A stretch of 64,000 bases of DNA from Stemphylium vesicarium (taxonomy: Eukaryota > Ascomycota > Dothideomycetes > Pleosporales > Pleosporaceae). The stretch covers positions 1-64,000 of the forward strand of contig QXCR01000153.1 of assembly GCA_004380135.1 (NCBI GenBank), read 5' to 3'. The notes under the pieces are model-generated. The model worked only from the letters and a program-made list of their open reading frames with translations. It did no database searches and was not told where the DNA came from. Position numbers and translations under genes: made by a program. This document shows, in pieces, positions 53,936 to 64,000 of this stretch (positions are counted from its first letter, which is position 1; the number at the start of each line of letters is the position of its first letter).

Positions 53936-54476
53936 GTTGGGCCTGTCGTGTCTTGCGACGCGTTGATGGGCGACGGAATGGCGCGCGGGGATGCGCGGCA
54001 GTGTCTCTGGGAGGGAATGCTGGCGGCAATGTAACAATCGTGTTTGTTGTACCTGGACCCTGAACTGACAAAGTTTGGAACAAAGTAGGCGTGTCTGGAG
54101 AGTGGTCCTGTGTGGTGTGGGAGCAGTCGCGTCGTGGTTGGGCAAGGCGCATCACGGACACTAGCCAACGCGATTGGGTGCCATGTCGGGGTCCAGCTTG
54201 GCGTTCGCGTCTTCACTCGACGCGTCTGGTGAGAGTCAAAATGCTTCCATGGCAAGATACTATGCATTCTGCGACTGTTGCTCTTGGCTGTAGAGAATCT
54301 TCGCTGCCAGCATCCCCGCATCTTCACTAGTAATTCGCCGAAACTTGACCCTGCACGATAAGATATGGCCCTTGATATGCACCTGCCTCTCCGACCCTAC
54401 ACATTACGTCATCACCACAAAAGCATAGACTCGGTTGCACCGCTCCACCCTCACTGACGCCGTGAAGCCTACCACT
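53936..54476. promoter_or_regulatory. Divergent promoter region of Whi5-like and GH5 genes
   Basis: 541 bp between two divergent start codons. Short ORFs on the minus strand here lack motifs. No specific element identified. Confidence 0.45.
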
Positions 54477-56105
54477 ATGAAGGGCTTCCTTCAGAGAGCC
54501 AAGGCCGAGCTCAAGAACTTTTCTCAGCGCGACGCCGAGCCTGGTGATCTGCAAGAGCAGCATCAACATCGCTTTCCTTCCGTGCAACCTCATGATGGCC
54601 AGAACTCTAATCACCGTCAACACGGCATTGTCGACCCTACCCCTCTAGACATTGTCCGCTATCGCTACCACCATGGCACAAATCTCGGATCCGTCTATGT
54701 CATTGAACGCTGGCTTCAAAACTCTCGGTTCCCTGAAGGCGCCCTTGGATCAAGCGAGCTTGCAGCTGTCCAAGCTTGGGTTGATAGGATTGGCATCGCC
54801 GAAACGAAGCAGAAGTTTGAGGACCACTGGGCGAACATCGTCTCCGAGAACGCCATCGGATGGCTTGCTAACGTAGCCAAGTGTACTACCGTTCGCTTGC
54901 CTATTGGCTACTATGACCTGCCAGGTGCCGTCTTCACGCAGGGTACCCCCTTTGAACCATACGCCCACGTCTACACTGGAGCATGGAACAGCATCCGAAC
55001 GCTGATCCAGCGGCTACGGACGCATTCTATCGGAGTCTTGATCGATCTCCATGCACTCCCAGGAGGCGGCAATGCACAGGAACATTCGGGCACAAACAGC
55101 GGTCGTGCTGAACTCTGGACCAATCCTGCAAATCGCTCTTTGGGCGTAAGTTGCTGCCAGTTCATCGCCGAAGACACTAAAGCCGGCGCGGAAATTGCTG
55201 GTATACAACTCGTCAACGAAGCCGAATGGGAGTCAGAGCGCATGTATGAGTGGTACGACGAGTGCATTGGCGCTATTTCAGCCATCGATCCTGGAATGCC
55301 AGTCATCATCTCCGATGGCTGGAATCTTGCCAAGGCACTGGATTGGTCGCTTCAAAAGAACTCAATATATGCCCACCCGCAGTGCCCGGTGGTGATCGAT
55401 ACACATTACTACTGGGCGTTTACCGAAGAGGACAAAGCCAAATCCCCACAGCAAATCACCCAAGAAGCTGGCACTAGGCTGGGACAGTTGGATGGTAAGG
55501 AAGGCTCCGTTCATGATCGCGGGGCAGTTCAGGTCATTGTCGGCGAATATTCGTGCGTTATGACTGAGGACTCATGGGCCAAGGGTGACGGGGTGCCAAA
55601 AGAGGAGCTAGTGAAACAGTTTGGCCAAGCCCAGAGCAGGAGGTACCAAGAGCGGGCTGGTGGCAGCTTCTTTTGGACATGGAAGATGGACTGGATGCCG
55701 GGCGGTGAATGGGGTTTCAAGGCCAAGACAGAAGACGGAAGCATCGTACCCCCCAATTACACGTCCATGTCCGCCGACCATAGGCATGGCATGGTCGAGA
55801 AGGCTCGACATGAAAGAGACAGCCATATGCATGAAGCAGTCCAGCACCACGTATCTTATTGGAGCGGCGTGGACCCTAACGGTCAGTACGAACACGAAAA
55901 GTACGAGTACGGTTGGCAAGTCGGATATCAAGATGCACTTGCTTTCTTTGAGGGTAGAGATACTCGTGGTGACAAGATTGGCATGCTTGAGCTTTGGATT
56001 CTGAAGCGGATCAGGGAGAGTGGCTATAGAGGTGGCTTCACCTGGCTGTTTGAGCAAGGGCTCAGGAAAGGTGTGCATGATTGCTACTCCGCGGTCGGCA
56101 TCTGA
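54477..56105 (+). CDS. Glycoside hydrolase family 5, exo-beta-1,3-glucanase-like, cytosolic
   Basis: Single exon, 542 residues from the ATG at 54477 (MKGFLQRAKAELKNFSQRDA); upstream in-frame codons lack an ATG. The TIM-barrel family signatures are GTNLGSVYVIERWL, VRLPIGYYDLPG, VLIDLHALPGGGNAQEHSG, the acid/base Glu in IQLVNEAEW (Glu248), YYWAF and the nucleophile Glu in VIVGEYSCVM (Glu357). There is no signal peptide and the N-terminus is charged, so it is probably intracellular, unlike secreted GH5_9 glucanases of about 400 residues. A C-terminal extension of about 100 residues (EHEKYEYGWQVGYQDALAFF) is characteristic of this fungal subgroup. The exact substrate is unknown. Confidence 0.85.
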   Translation: MKGFLQRAKAELKNFSQRDAEPGDLQEQHQHRFPSVQPHDGQNSNHRQHGIVDPTPLDIVRYRYHHGTNLGSVYVIERWLQNSRFPEGALGSSELAAVQAWVDRIGIAETKQKFEDHWANIVSENAIGWLANVAKCTTVRLPIGYYDLPGAVFTQGTPFEPYAHVYTGAWNSIRTLIQRLRTHSIGVLIDLHALPGGGNAQEHSGTNSGRAELWTNPANRSLGVSCCQFIAEDTKAGAEIAGIQLVNEAEWESERMYEWYDECIGAISAIDPGMPVIISDGWNLAKALDWSLQKNSIYAHPQCPVVIDTHYYWAFTEEDKAKSPQQITQEAGTRLGQLDGKEGSVHDRGAVQVIVGEYSCVMTEDSWAKGDGVPKEELVKQFGQAQSRRYQERAGGSFFWTWKMDWMPGGEWGFKAKTEDGSIVPPNYTSMSADHRHGMVEKARHERDSHMHEAVQHHVSYWSGVDPNGQYEHEKYEYGWQVGYQDALAFFEGRDTRGDKIGMLELWILKRIRESGYRGGFTWLFEQGLRKGVHDCYSAVGI

Positions 56106-56399
56106 GTGTCGTCACACATGGACCACATAACTTACATTCACTGTCGTGGGGTGTTTGCTCCGCAAATATCCGGTCACGAGTTACCACTCACTGGAATCAA
56201 ATGCCCTCCAGTCAGGTATCGAAGGCTTCGGGTATCGGTGGAACAGCGACAAGTCGAAGACTTGCCCGGGGGGGAACAAATGACTCCGCCCCGGTCATCG
56301 GGTGTATCGTAACATTCCCTTTTTGAATCAAATGTTTACCATTTCTACCAGCCGACCATATCTTGCGCAGGCTTTCATCTACTAGGCCGGCTCAGACTA

Positions 56400-57869
56400 A
56401 TGAACCTCCATCAACTTATGCCCACGGATACCACTAACGACGCGCTCGGCGAGGCGCCATCTTTACTTCGCTATACCACCGAAAGACGACCGTATCAAGC
56501 ATACTGCGTTACGGAAGCCTCCTCACCCCCTCCAAGTCCAGACTCTCTTATTCCAAGCCCACTACGAACAAACGCAGCGCCCCCGTCGCGAGTCAACCAC
56601 AAAGCCCGAGACCTAATCCAGGATCCCCCGGAACAAACCGCTCCCCCTGGTCCGGCTGCGATAAGCAGTCCTGAGGCGCGTGTCAGTTCCGTAACATTAC
56701 TCAAGACGGGAAAATCGAGCAAAAGACAAACGCAATGGACCAATCGAGCACGAGCTCAGGAAAGTGATATACCAGCAAGTTCGGATCACATTACACAGCC
56801 TGTAATCCCACGCGACACCCACTTGTTAGCGGCAAGAGAGGTCACAAGGTGCGACCAGCATTCATCACACCTTCGGGTGCAACGATTGAAACCTGTTGAT
56901 GGTGCAACAAGACATGCATTTGCACATAAACCAATTCCACTGAACAGCTCAGATCCAAATACAAACTGTCGCCCGCTACCCCCATTACCAATCGAGGGTG
57001 TCGCACTCGGAGATGAGCGCCACCATGAGTTCGCGGATGAAGACGAACTAATAAGTGGGGCTACATTTGAGCGATCTGCGGCGCGAACAGCGAGCTCATC
57101 AAGTGAAATGCTAGGGTTTCGGGATGGTGTAGCCGCCTCAACAACAAGCCAAGTCCCCTCCAAGCTCCGCCGCAAACCCTTATCAGTTCCGTATAATGAG
57201 TACGAAGGAGAAGCGGAACGACGAGGTCCAACACCTGAGGAGTCTTTGCTACCAATGCTGACACTGCCACTACGCGACGCAAACTTCCATGACTCCAGTA
57301 GAACCCATCGGGCAATAGCTCACGATTATACGCAACCTCCGCCGTCTGAAAAGTCATACGTCCCTCGCGGTCATTGGTCTGACACTGATGATGAGATGTC
57401 CGTGCCCCGAAGAAAATCACTCAAGGATGCAAACTCGAAGTATCAAGTCAGCGAGCCACCGCCACGAGGCCCTAATATCTCAGCGCGAACAGTTTGCCAT
57501 ACTAACAACAGTGAACCACCCTTTGGGCATTCCGCACAAACAGTTTCAGCTCCAGCACCATCATTCCATTCCTTCACAGACGCGCAGAATGGTCCACGAC
57601 CTCCACCCTGGGGCTCCTACGAAGATCTTGCAATACAACGGCGACAGCGTAATGAGTTGAGGGAGCGTGCGCAGATCTTGGCGAGCAATACGGCGGTCAA
57701 TAGTGTGTGGACGTACCAGAAGTCACTTTCCACCGACTCACTGAGCAAGGACCCAGCGAGAGAATTGGAGGAGTATAGAGAGCAAATTCTCACCATGTAT
57801 CCGGACATGGAGTTTGATGGGGCTGCTGGCGGGCATGAGAGGCACACGTGGTGTTGTATGGTTATGTAA
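56400..57869 (+). CDS. Disordered hypothetical protein ending in a CaaX box (CMVM)
   Basis: Single open frame of 489 residues starting MNLHQLMPTDTTNDALGEAP. It is rich in Ser, Pro, Arg and Thr with PPxP patches (CRPLPPLPIEG) and is predicted to be mostly disordered. The last 70 residues are helical (DLAIQRRQRNELRERAQILA, ARELEEYREQILTMYPDMEF) and end HTWCCMVM. The final four residues form a CaaX prenylation box, and the preceding Cys could be palmitoylated. This suggests anchoring to a membrane. No named family recognised. It starts 294 bp after the GH5 gene in the same direction. Confidence 0.65.
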   Translation: MNLHQLMPTDTTNDALGEAPSLLRYTTERRPYQAYCVTEASSPPPSPDSLIPSPLRTNAAPPSRVNHKARDLIQDPPEQTAPPGPAAISSPEARVSSVTLLKTGKSSKRQTQWTNRARAQESDIPASSDHITQPVIPRDTHLLAAREVTRCDQHSSHLRVQRLKPVDGATRHAFAHKPIPLNSSDPNTNCRPLPPLPIEGVALGDERHHEFADEDELISGATFERSAARTASSSSEMLGFRDGVAASTTSQVPSKLRRKPLSVPYNEYEGEAERRGPTPEESLLPMLTLPLRDANFHDSSRTHRAIAHDYTQPPPSEKSYVPRGHWSDTDDEMSVPRRKSLKDANSKYQVSEPPPRGPNISARTVCHTNNSEPPFGHSAQTVSAPAPSFHSFTDAQNGPRPPPWGSYEDLAIQRRQRNELRERAQILASNTAVNSVWTYQKSLSTDSLSKDPARELEEYREQILTMYPDMEFDGAAGGHERHTWCCMVM

Positions 57870-58827
57870 AGCGCTGGTGAAGAGAATATTGACTTTGGCA
57901 AGGCGCTCTCAGACTTGAGAGATGCTATTCAAGTTGCCAGGCAATGGGATTGAGAGATTGTTCCAGGTGTTGGATACATCTCATGATATGCGCAAACCCG
58001 TCGTATTTCGTCATGTATTACAAGAATGCGGCCATTTAGCAGATCTTGAAGCAGAGCATTGGGTTGTAACAGGACTTCTCAAGCATTCGCGATTCTCAGT
58101 AATACATCAAGTTGCCTCGTATCTAAGACCATTACTGACGCTATGACTCCATCGCTGTCATTGCAATGATCGAATATGGTCGGAATTGAATCACTCAAAC
58201 CGTTTACATGTACCTCGATTTAGACTGAATACGAAGCTGACCGGATTGGACCAATATCACAAGTTCCAGTGCTGTGGTTTACGAGGAATGGCATCTATCG
58301 CATGGTCAATGGCGGTAACAAACGTTGTTTGCAGTAATTCTATCTCCGTCACTGTGTAACAATTACGTGGGGATTTGTTCACTCAAGCTCGAGTACATGA
58401 ATAAGAAACGCTTGCTAAGTTGCAATTGAATCCCGTGGAAGGTTGTAGCTTCCTCTTCGTTCTGATATTCATAAGCCTCGTGCTCTGAAAGAACTTCACA
58501 TATCCTGCTAATATAGGTCCAAAATCATGACATATTGCCAACTCCAAAAGCAACTAACTTTTCGATCCTGCCATCTCAGTAGAATACGTACTACCGCTTC
58601 CTTGCACCATCTTCACCACACAAGCTCCAAGCCCTTAGCCTATTATTTGCATATACAGACACTCGTTCCAGCTTAAACAACGGATTTACTTTCCGAGCAA
58701 GCACAACATGCATATCCCCTCCCACAACCTACAGCTTCGCTCAAACTGTCGCACCATCTCCCTGCCTAAACACCACTCCTTACCAACTACCCCTGTTGTC
58801 CCGACAATCTCAGTCCAATCCCTATAA
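57870..58827. other. Intergenic, no gene recognised
   Basis: About 960 bp with only a 74-codon ORF at its left end. No repeats seen. The right end leads into the acidic remnant. Confidence 0.5.
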
Positions 58828-59484
58828 CACGTCAAAGCAAAACAAGAGCATCACCAAGGCTTCAACATCAAGGATAAGCGCGATATCAAGATTGGTGTTT
58901 CTGCTCTTCCTACGGTGAGCAAATGGACGGACAAGGCGGCTTTGACGCTCGAGAAGCGTGAGGTTAAGGATACCATCTTAGGCAACGGTCAAGAGCGGCA
59001 AGTACACTTGAATGCCGTTGGAAACACAGTGGGGGAGCATGATCAGTGTGTCCTCAGGGAGACTGTGGTATACAGTCCACCCAGCACCAAGAAAGAGGTT
59101 GCTAAAAGTGAGGTTGGAGTAGTACAGGAAGTCGATGCTCAAGTCATAAAAGACACTAGGGTGGCAGAGATGAGTTCCAGCGAAGATGAAAAGACCGATG
59201 GGACTCCGCCTATTACAAAGGTGGTGTGCCAGGTACATGAGGCTGCTGTTGTCGTTGCTGAAACGGATCACACGGAAAGCGATGAGTAAGGAGAGAACAC
59301 TGACAGCGAGAACGAAGAGAATGAAAGAGACGACGACAGTGGTTGGGATGAACAAGGCGACCATGATGAAAAGAGCAGTTCGGAAGAGGAGGACAGCGCT
59401 GATGACGAGAATGATTCAGATGTCGATATCGAGGACGAAGGCGTCGAAACGAGGTCTGCACTTCCCTCATCTACCCAGAAGTAG
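58828..59484 (+). pseudogene. Acidic-protein reading frame split by one TAA
   Basis: One frame is open from 58828 (after TAA 58825) to TAA 59287-59289 and continues for 64 more codons to TAG 59482-59484. Both parts look like one protein: IKDKRDIKIGVSALPTVSKW and EKREVKDTILGNGQERQVHL, then an increasingly acidic tail (ETDHTESDE*GENTDSENEE, KSSSEEEDSADDENDSDVDI). No in-frame ATG precedes the conserved-looking start, so a first exon may be missing. It is probably a recently broken gene. The alternative is a real gene ending at 59289, but the compositional match across the stop argues against that. Function unknown. Confidence 0.5.
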
Positions 59485-60224
59485 CAGCTAAGAGAGGAGA
59501 GGGTGCAGGTGCTGCGACGTCTTCTGGAAAAGGGTGCGCATATGGACCTATGGATAGCAATGGGAGAGTATCCGTACAAGCATGGTATAGGAGCAGGGAA
59601 TAATGAGAGGAGGTACCCACGTTCAAGAATGAAGATTATACATACCCTGAACTTTCGCAAATTTCTCTGTGATGGCGCATCGCGAGATTCTGCGAGCTCA
59701 ACGCGCGTGTTTTGCTATCAATAGCAGGCACATCTTCTGTCGTGCGAACCTACACCACATGTACGGTAAAGCCTGGCCACGACGTACTTTGTGTAACAAA
59801 GCCACATTGTATCTGCGACAGCTCTTCCAATCAAGTTCAAAAGAATGCAGAGCCATCGAAAAGTCCGCAACTAAGGCACTCAAGTCATGCGACAACGACT
59901 ACATTACCTTTACCTCATCTCGCAATGATAATGTTGTAGCCTGCACAGTAAAGCCTCACCTCAATGCAAATTACCTCTAGTAGCATAACCTTTCTTCTTC
60001 AGCAGGAACGAGCTACTTGCCATTCTCTCAATTTTCAACCTGTCGAACAGACCATCGCCCGTTTGCGCATGTTCCCAGCCCACGTGGCACTGCAATTTTG
60101 ACCCAGGCATAACACGACTCTTGTCCTTCTCGATCCGCTTTCACCTTCTCTTCTGGCATTCGCCGCGCTGATATCTTCCCAACACAAAAAAGGCTTGACG
60201 GCAGTTATCATCATCACTATAAAC
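59485..60224. other. Intergenic, promoter of the second CaaX gene
   Basis: About 740 bp. Short ORFs only. The right part should contain the promoter for the gene at 60225. Confidence 0.5.
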
Positions 60225-61550
60225 ATGTCCGCACACTTCCGCCCACGCTCGCCTGGCTCTGCACTATCAAGCCCCGTACGTCCTGCTTCAGCCCGCTCCA
60301 CGATTCGCGCCCTCACGCCCTCTCCGCCGCCGAGCCTGAGCAAGGCTATGCGCTTGCAATATGCAGACTCTGGTATACTGAGTAAGATACCGAGTGGCTC
60401 ACGAGGGCGGCTGGATGCGCGACCCAAGAACGATGGGTTCCAGCACACTCAGGTCCAAAATTCCGATGGCGGAAAGCCAAAGGATGGACCGATCATGACT
60501 GCGGGATCAAAAACAGGAAGGGGAGGCGGGTTTAAAAGAAGGACGTCATCAATCAAGCGCGGATCTCGAAGTCAAAGTCCGAGAAAGAGACCGTATAGTA
60601 AGCCGACGACCCTGTCTCAAAGCCACGAGCAGCCATTGGCAAACCTTGGAAGGGAAAAGGAAGAAGAGCAAGGAAGGAAGCACTTGCACAGTGGAAAGGT
60701 GCAAGGTGGCGGTGATAGCGACACTGACGCCGATTGTCCCGAAACACCCACACCGATGACAACCTTACAGAAGAGGACTGCTTACCTTCCCATGGGTGCT
60801 CCCACTTTATTTGCTCGTTCCGAGCGTCCCGCAGATGCTAGATCAAACGCTTCAGTAGCCAACAATTCTGCAGCGGCGGCTAATATGTCAGCGGCGAAGA
60901 TGAACAACAGCATCGAAGACTCATCAAACCCGCATCCAGCATCCAAACCTAGTCCGTTTGGCACCAAGCATCCACTGTCGGGGCATAGCCATGGAGATTT
61001 GCGAACATACGTCGAAGCGCGCCGGGAACGCCTTCGAATTGTCAAAGCCGTACGAAGTGCAGAAAAAGTGCAGCCTTCACCCTTCACCCAAATAGGCCAT
61101 AGCCTACGGCAGATTGGGCTCGAAGCTAGGCCTCGCGTTCCAGAAGGAGAGGAACTCAGAGTTCACGATACTCACACGCACTTGTCGCCGCCACAGACCG
61201 TCTACAATCAGAATGCTCCGTTGCGTGGAAGCGTCCCGTCCACCGTGAACCCCGCTCGTCACGTCTCCATATCCGCGGTATCGACTGTGTCTGGCGGGAC
61301 GGCAAACTCCGAATTTAGTGTTTTCACCACGCCCGGGAGAGATGAGATGGAGAGGAAGAAGACGCTTGTGGAGGAGGATGAGGGGCCGTTCGGCAGGGTA
61401 GTCAGCATGGCGGACCTGAATGAGACGAGGAGAAGGATTAGTGAGGGAATTCGGGGGGATGGAGATGGTGGGACGGACGTACACAAGACAAAGGAAAAGG
61501 GCAAGAGGAAGGGACTTTATGCGTTCGGTTGTAGTTGCCTTGCCATGTGA
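60225..61550 (+). CDS. Disordered hypothetical protein ending in a CaaX box (CLAM)
   Basis: Single exon, 441 residues from ATG 60225 (MSAHFRPRSPGSALSSPVRP). The protein is Ser/Pro/Arg-rich with a basic stretch (SSIKRGSRSQSPRKRPYSKP) and a helical part near residue 265 (RTYVEARRERLRIVKAVRSA). The C-terminus is GKRKGLYAFGCSCLAM. The last four residues form a CaaX box with an extra upstream Cys, after a polybasic run (KTKEKGKRK), the arrangement used by Ras- and Rho-type proteins for membrane anchoring. No G domain is present. The family is not recognised. A second CaaX protein lies 2.4 kb upstream on the same strand. Confidence 0.65.
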   Translation: MSAHFRPRSPGSALSSPVRPASARSTIRALTPSPPPSLSKAMRLQYADSGILSKIPSGSRGRLDARPKNDGFQHTQVQNSDGGKPKDGPIMTAGSKTGRGGGFKRRTSSIKRGSRSQSPRKRPYSKPTTLSQSHEQPLANLGREKEEEQGRKHLHSGKVQGGGDSDTDADCPETPTPMTTLQKRTAYLPMGAPTLFARSERPADARSNASVANNSAAAANMSAAKMNNSIEDSSNPHPASKPSPFGTKHPLSGHSHGDLRTYVEARRERLRIVKAVRSAEKVQPSPFTQIGHSLRQIGLEARPRVPEGEELRVHDTHTHLSPPQTVYNQNAPLRGSVPSTVNPARHVSISAVSTVSGGTANSEFSVFTTPGRDEMERKKTLVEEDEGPFGRVVSMADLNETRRRISEGIRGDGDGGTDVHKTKEKGKRKGLYAFGCSCLAM

Positions 61551-62280
61551 ATTGTGGTAGTAAGGGTCAGCACGTGGCTGTAGCGGCGGTTTGAGACGTC
61601 ATTTAGTGATCCAGAGCTTGGACAAAACCCGTGCTCTGGTGATCTGGGTAAGAATGACGGCAAGGTGGAGGGGATATGTTCATCAATATTGGTTGTTCGG
61701 ATGGATCAAGTGTACAAAATAGGAGCTTGAAACAAGAAGTCGCCATCAAAAAGGCCCTTAGCTCACAAGATGTCATAAAAGTCAAGTTCATAAAATTGCA
61801 TAAATGTTGTAATGCACTCCATGCAAATGCTGCTCAAAACGCTTCTCTCTTCAAACGACACATGCGACTGCTCTTCGATAAAATAGATAGCGCTTATGTG
61901 ACAAAGTATAGGGTCCGGAAACTGGAACTTGCTTCTATGTCGAATGATACAACTCCGGAAAAACAAAGATTGAAAGGTCGGAGCCGCGCTCTATCGCTTC
62001 TGATGAGGTGTGGGCGACCCGCTGCATGTCGCCAGTCTCAATGCGAGCTGTTCTCGTCGATTCGATGAAATATGAAGTGATTTCATATCTCCCTCGCCCA
62101 CACAAAACGTCGCCTTGGTCGCGGCAGGACCGCATGGTAGCTGTCTTGGCGAGGTGGAGGGGATCCTGTCTACGACTGTGCGAGGCCTCAATCGGCACCT
62201 AAAGGCTGCAGAGGTATCTTGACGGTGTTGGAAGTAGTGAGGGTGGGGATGTTATGTCGCGGATTCGCTGTACGCTGATG
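61551..62280. other. Convergent intergenic region
   Basis: About 730 bp between two convergent genes. A 130-codon plus ORF at 61,676-62,068 has no motif, biased low-complexity codons and antisense competitors, so it is not annotated. Confidence 0.5.
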
Positions 62281-63248
62281 CTAATAGCGCTTCTTGGATG
62301 AAGATTCAGCGGCGATATCGAGGGCTTGGAGAATATCGGTGCCGAAGACAACGGTCATGTAGGCAGGGAAGATGACCCAAAGGCCACTGAAAAGTGTTAG
62401 CATCATGTCCTGAGCCAGGTTGAACGCAGATGGGCAGGGGGCGACAGCTTACTTCATGACACCGTAAAAGAAGAAGAGGGTCAAAAAGTCGTTGTGACGA
62501 ACGTTGGCGAAGCCGGAAAAGTACTCGTTGAAGTCTGCTATCATTTAGCACGCTGTCTCGGGAATGCGCCGCATGCATACTTACAATATAAGACCGTCTT
62601 GCTCAGCGTCATGACGGCCGCTGCAAAACCAACAAGGAGAGCGCGGTTGCCGGTCTTACCGCGCACCTTGACTCCGCCAACGAAGAACTTGCCCACACCC
62701 TGGCTTAGCTGCACGCCGGTGCCCTCAGTAGTCGGCACACCGTGGTTGTATACGATCATGGCGTAGAGGCCGTATAGCACGAGCTCGACAGCATTAAGCG
62801 CGCCCTGCGCGCCACCAAATCCATCCTTGTTCTCCCATCCGGGCCATCCGTATACGTGGTCGATGGCGGCGTAAATTTCGTATGGCTTCCAGATTGGCCA
62901 TTGAAGCGCACCACCAGCCATGGTGTGCGGGCGCAGCAAGATGTACAGCGAGTCCCACAACACAAGTGGTATCGACACAGCCAGCCAGACAATGGTAAGG
63001 TTCGAGGCGGTATGGCACCAAACGGCCTCGCTGATTTCGTTAGGGGAGGGAGGGCTTATTTCGGCGGCGGCATTGGAGGCTGCGCGTCTGGCGAGTGACT
63101 TTGCCGTAGTCGGCGACGTGTTGAAATCTAACGGCGATGTCGGGGCAGGCGATGCGGTAGAGTTGCGCGATGATCGCGGCGCTTTCTTGGTGGGCGAGGG
63201 TTCGCTTGCGGGGAAGTCGCCCTGGGGATGGGAGCGCGTTGAGACCAT
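62281..63248 (-). CDS. Four-span membrane protein, possibly EXPERA-like
   Basis: Exons 63248-62585, 62534-62453 and 62386-62281 (introns 50 and 66 nt) give 283 residues. Joins read KTVLYYFNEYFSGFANVRHN and FYGVMNGLWVIFPAYMTVVF. The first 80 residues are Ser/Pro-rich and polar. Four hydrophobic helices follow: LTIVWLAVSIPLVLWDSLYI, ALNAVELVLYGLYAMIVY, ALLVGFAAAVMTLSKTVLYY and DFLTLFFFYGVMNGLWVIFP. The loop between helices 1 and 2 is rich in Trp/Pro (GALQWPIWKPYEIY, HVYGWPGWENKDGF). The C-terminus ends SSSKKRY, possibly an ER-retrieval-like lysine signal. The topology resembles EXPERA/emopamil-binding proteins, but this is only an inference. Confidence 0.7.
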
Positions 63249-64000
63249 TTTGGTGAGCTGATGCAGCCTGCAAAGGTTTGGGCGAGCAATATCACGTCCC
63301 TTGAAGCATGTACAAAGCGTAATGGCAGAAGAAGTGTAACGTGTTGTGATGATGCAAAGAATGTTGCACATCTTGAACCAGTGGGGATAGAGCGGGACCT
63401 GCTTTACCCGGCTAAGCTATGCTCAATGTAGAAGCCGCCACCTCCACCTCTAATAAATGGCTTAGTTGTCACGGCGCTGGCGGGCGAGGAACGCCAAGAG
63501 CCGCGCTGTGAGCTGATTGGCTGCACAGATGCCGGGTGCGACTAGCGCACCCGGCAACAACAACAGAAAAAAACCTGCTGGCCACCATCCTAACGTACGC
63601 TCCTTGAGCTACGTCCTTCTCTTAGCTTGACCCTGTCCTGTCAGCGATACGTAGTGAATATACCGATAACGTGCACCTATCTTTCCCGCCTGCCTAGCCC
63701 CGTGACATTAGTTGAATAATTTGAACGCTAATGTAGGTGCATGCTTCGCCGGTCAGCAGGATTCGCCGGACACTCTGCCAAGACCCCACTATAACTACAT
63801 CTACCCCATGATGCCCTATTAACCACAGTAGATAGAACTACTAAGGAAAGCTAGAATAATATAGGTGCATGTTTGTTACAGGTAACAAGCAAAGGGCTCT
63901 CCCGGTCGAAGGATGCGATATTGGCACCAACAGTCGCACAAGCCGAAGGTTAATGATCAGCGCGGGGCGCGCAGGTCACGTGATGTGCCATCCCGCCAAG
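63249..64000. other. Intergenic to window end, no gene recognised
   Basis: About 750 bp. It includes the promoter of the membrane-protein gene. Two copies of TAGGTGCATG occur near 63,735 and 63,860. No gene, RNA or transposon was recognised. Confidence 0.5.

Noticed and set aside
61676..62068. 130-codon plus ORF between convergent genes
   Set aside because: No motif, poor codon use, overlapping antisense ORFs; insufficient support.
1..64000. tRNA or rRNA genes
   Set aside because: No convincing tRNA T-arm/anticodon arrangement or rRNA sequence was noticed by eye; a tRNAscan or Rfam search would be needed to exclude them fully.

Overview
The window looks like nuclear DNA of a filamentous ascomycete, most probably a Dothideomycete of the order Pleosporales. 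Genes are compact with short introns (about 45-100 nt, GT...AG, CTAAC/CTGAC-type branch sites). Housekeeping genes of fungal type are present (PAL1, TAD1, SLS1, MED31, NMT1/THI5, a Whi5-like repressor). Long AT-rich, stop-riddled transposon blocks show the CpA-to-TpA signature of repeat-induced point mutation (RIP). HET-domain and BTB-like accessory genes also fit. I do not name a species.

Layout. 1-19,900 is a transposon graveyard. It starts with a perfect 33-bp inverted repeat. A 5'-truncated Ty3/Gypsy element follows (minus strand, about 121-4302), then an opposite-strand Gypsy integrase scrap, a candidate LTR, and the gag-integrase half of a Ty1/Copia element with an LTR (about 4962-7362). 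A gene remnant (7363-8709 and 18331-18652) is split by a hAT DNA transposon (8710-18322, 8-bp duplication CCTCTCAG). That hAT is itself split by a complete LTR retrotransposon (9961-16486, 247-bp LTRs, 5-bp duplication TCTAC).

20,100-25,300 carries EFM4, a TMEM205/DUF4149-like membrane protein, a small coiled-coil protein and a decayed medium-chain oxidoreductase. 25,850-33,840 is a second accessory stretch. It has a hAT relic with dense subterminal repeats, a BTB-like gene interrupted by a 161-bp MITE with an 8-bp target duplication, another hAT derivative holding a solo LTR, and a broken HET-domain gene.

34,570-64,000 is a conserved gene-dense arm. It holds NMT1/THI5 with a TPP riboswitch in a predicted 5'-UTR intron, SLS1, an NT-C2 protein, TAD1, a Rad51-type paralog with a lysine-less Walker A, a 26-residue metallothionein, a TBC (TBC1D5-like) GAP, MED31, PAL1, a Whi5/Nrm1-like repressor and a cytosolic GH5 glucanase-like enzyme. 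Two disordered proteins end in CaaX boxes. An acidic pseudogene and a four-helix membrane protein complete the arm.

The genes form no metabolic cluster; they are independent housekeeping units in divergent, convergent or tandem order. The main stories are transposon stratigraphy, patchy RIP, riboswitch control of thiamin synthesis and a few small or odd genes. Introns were placed by hand from splice consensus and reading-frame continuity; no transcript evidence was available.
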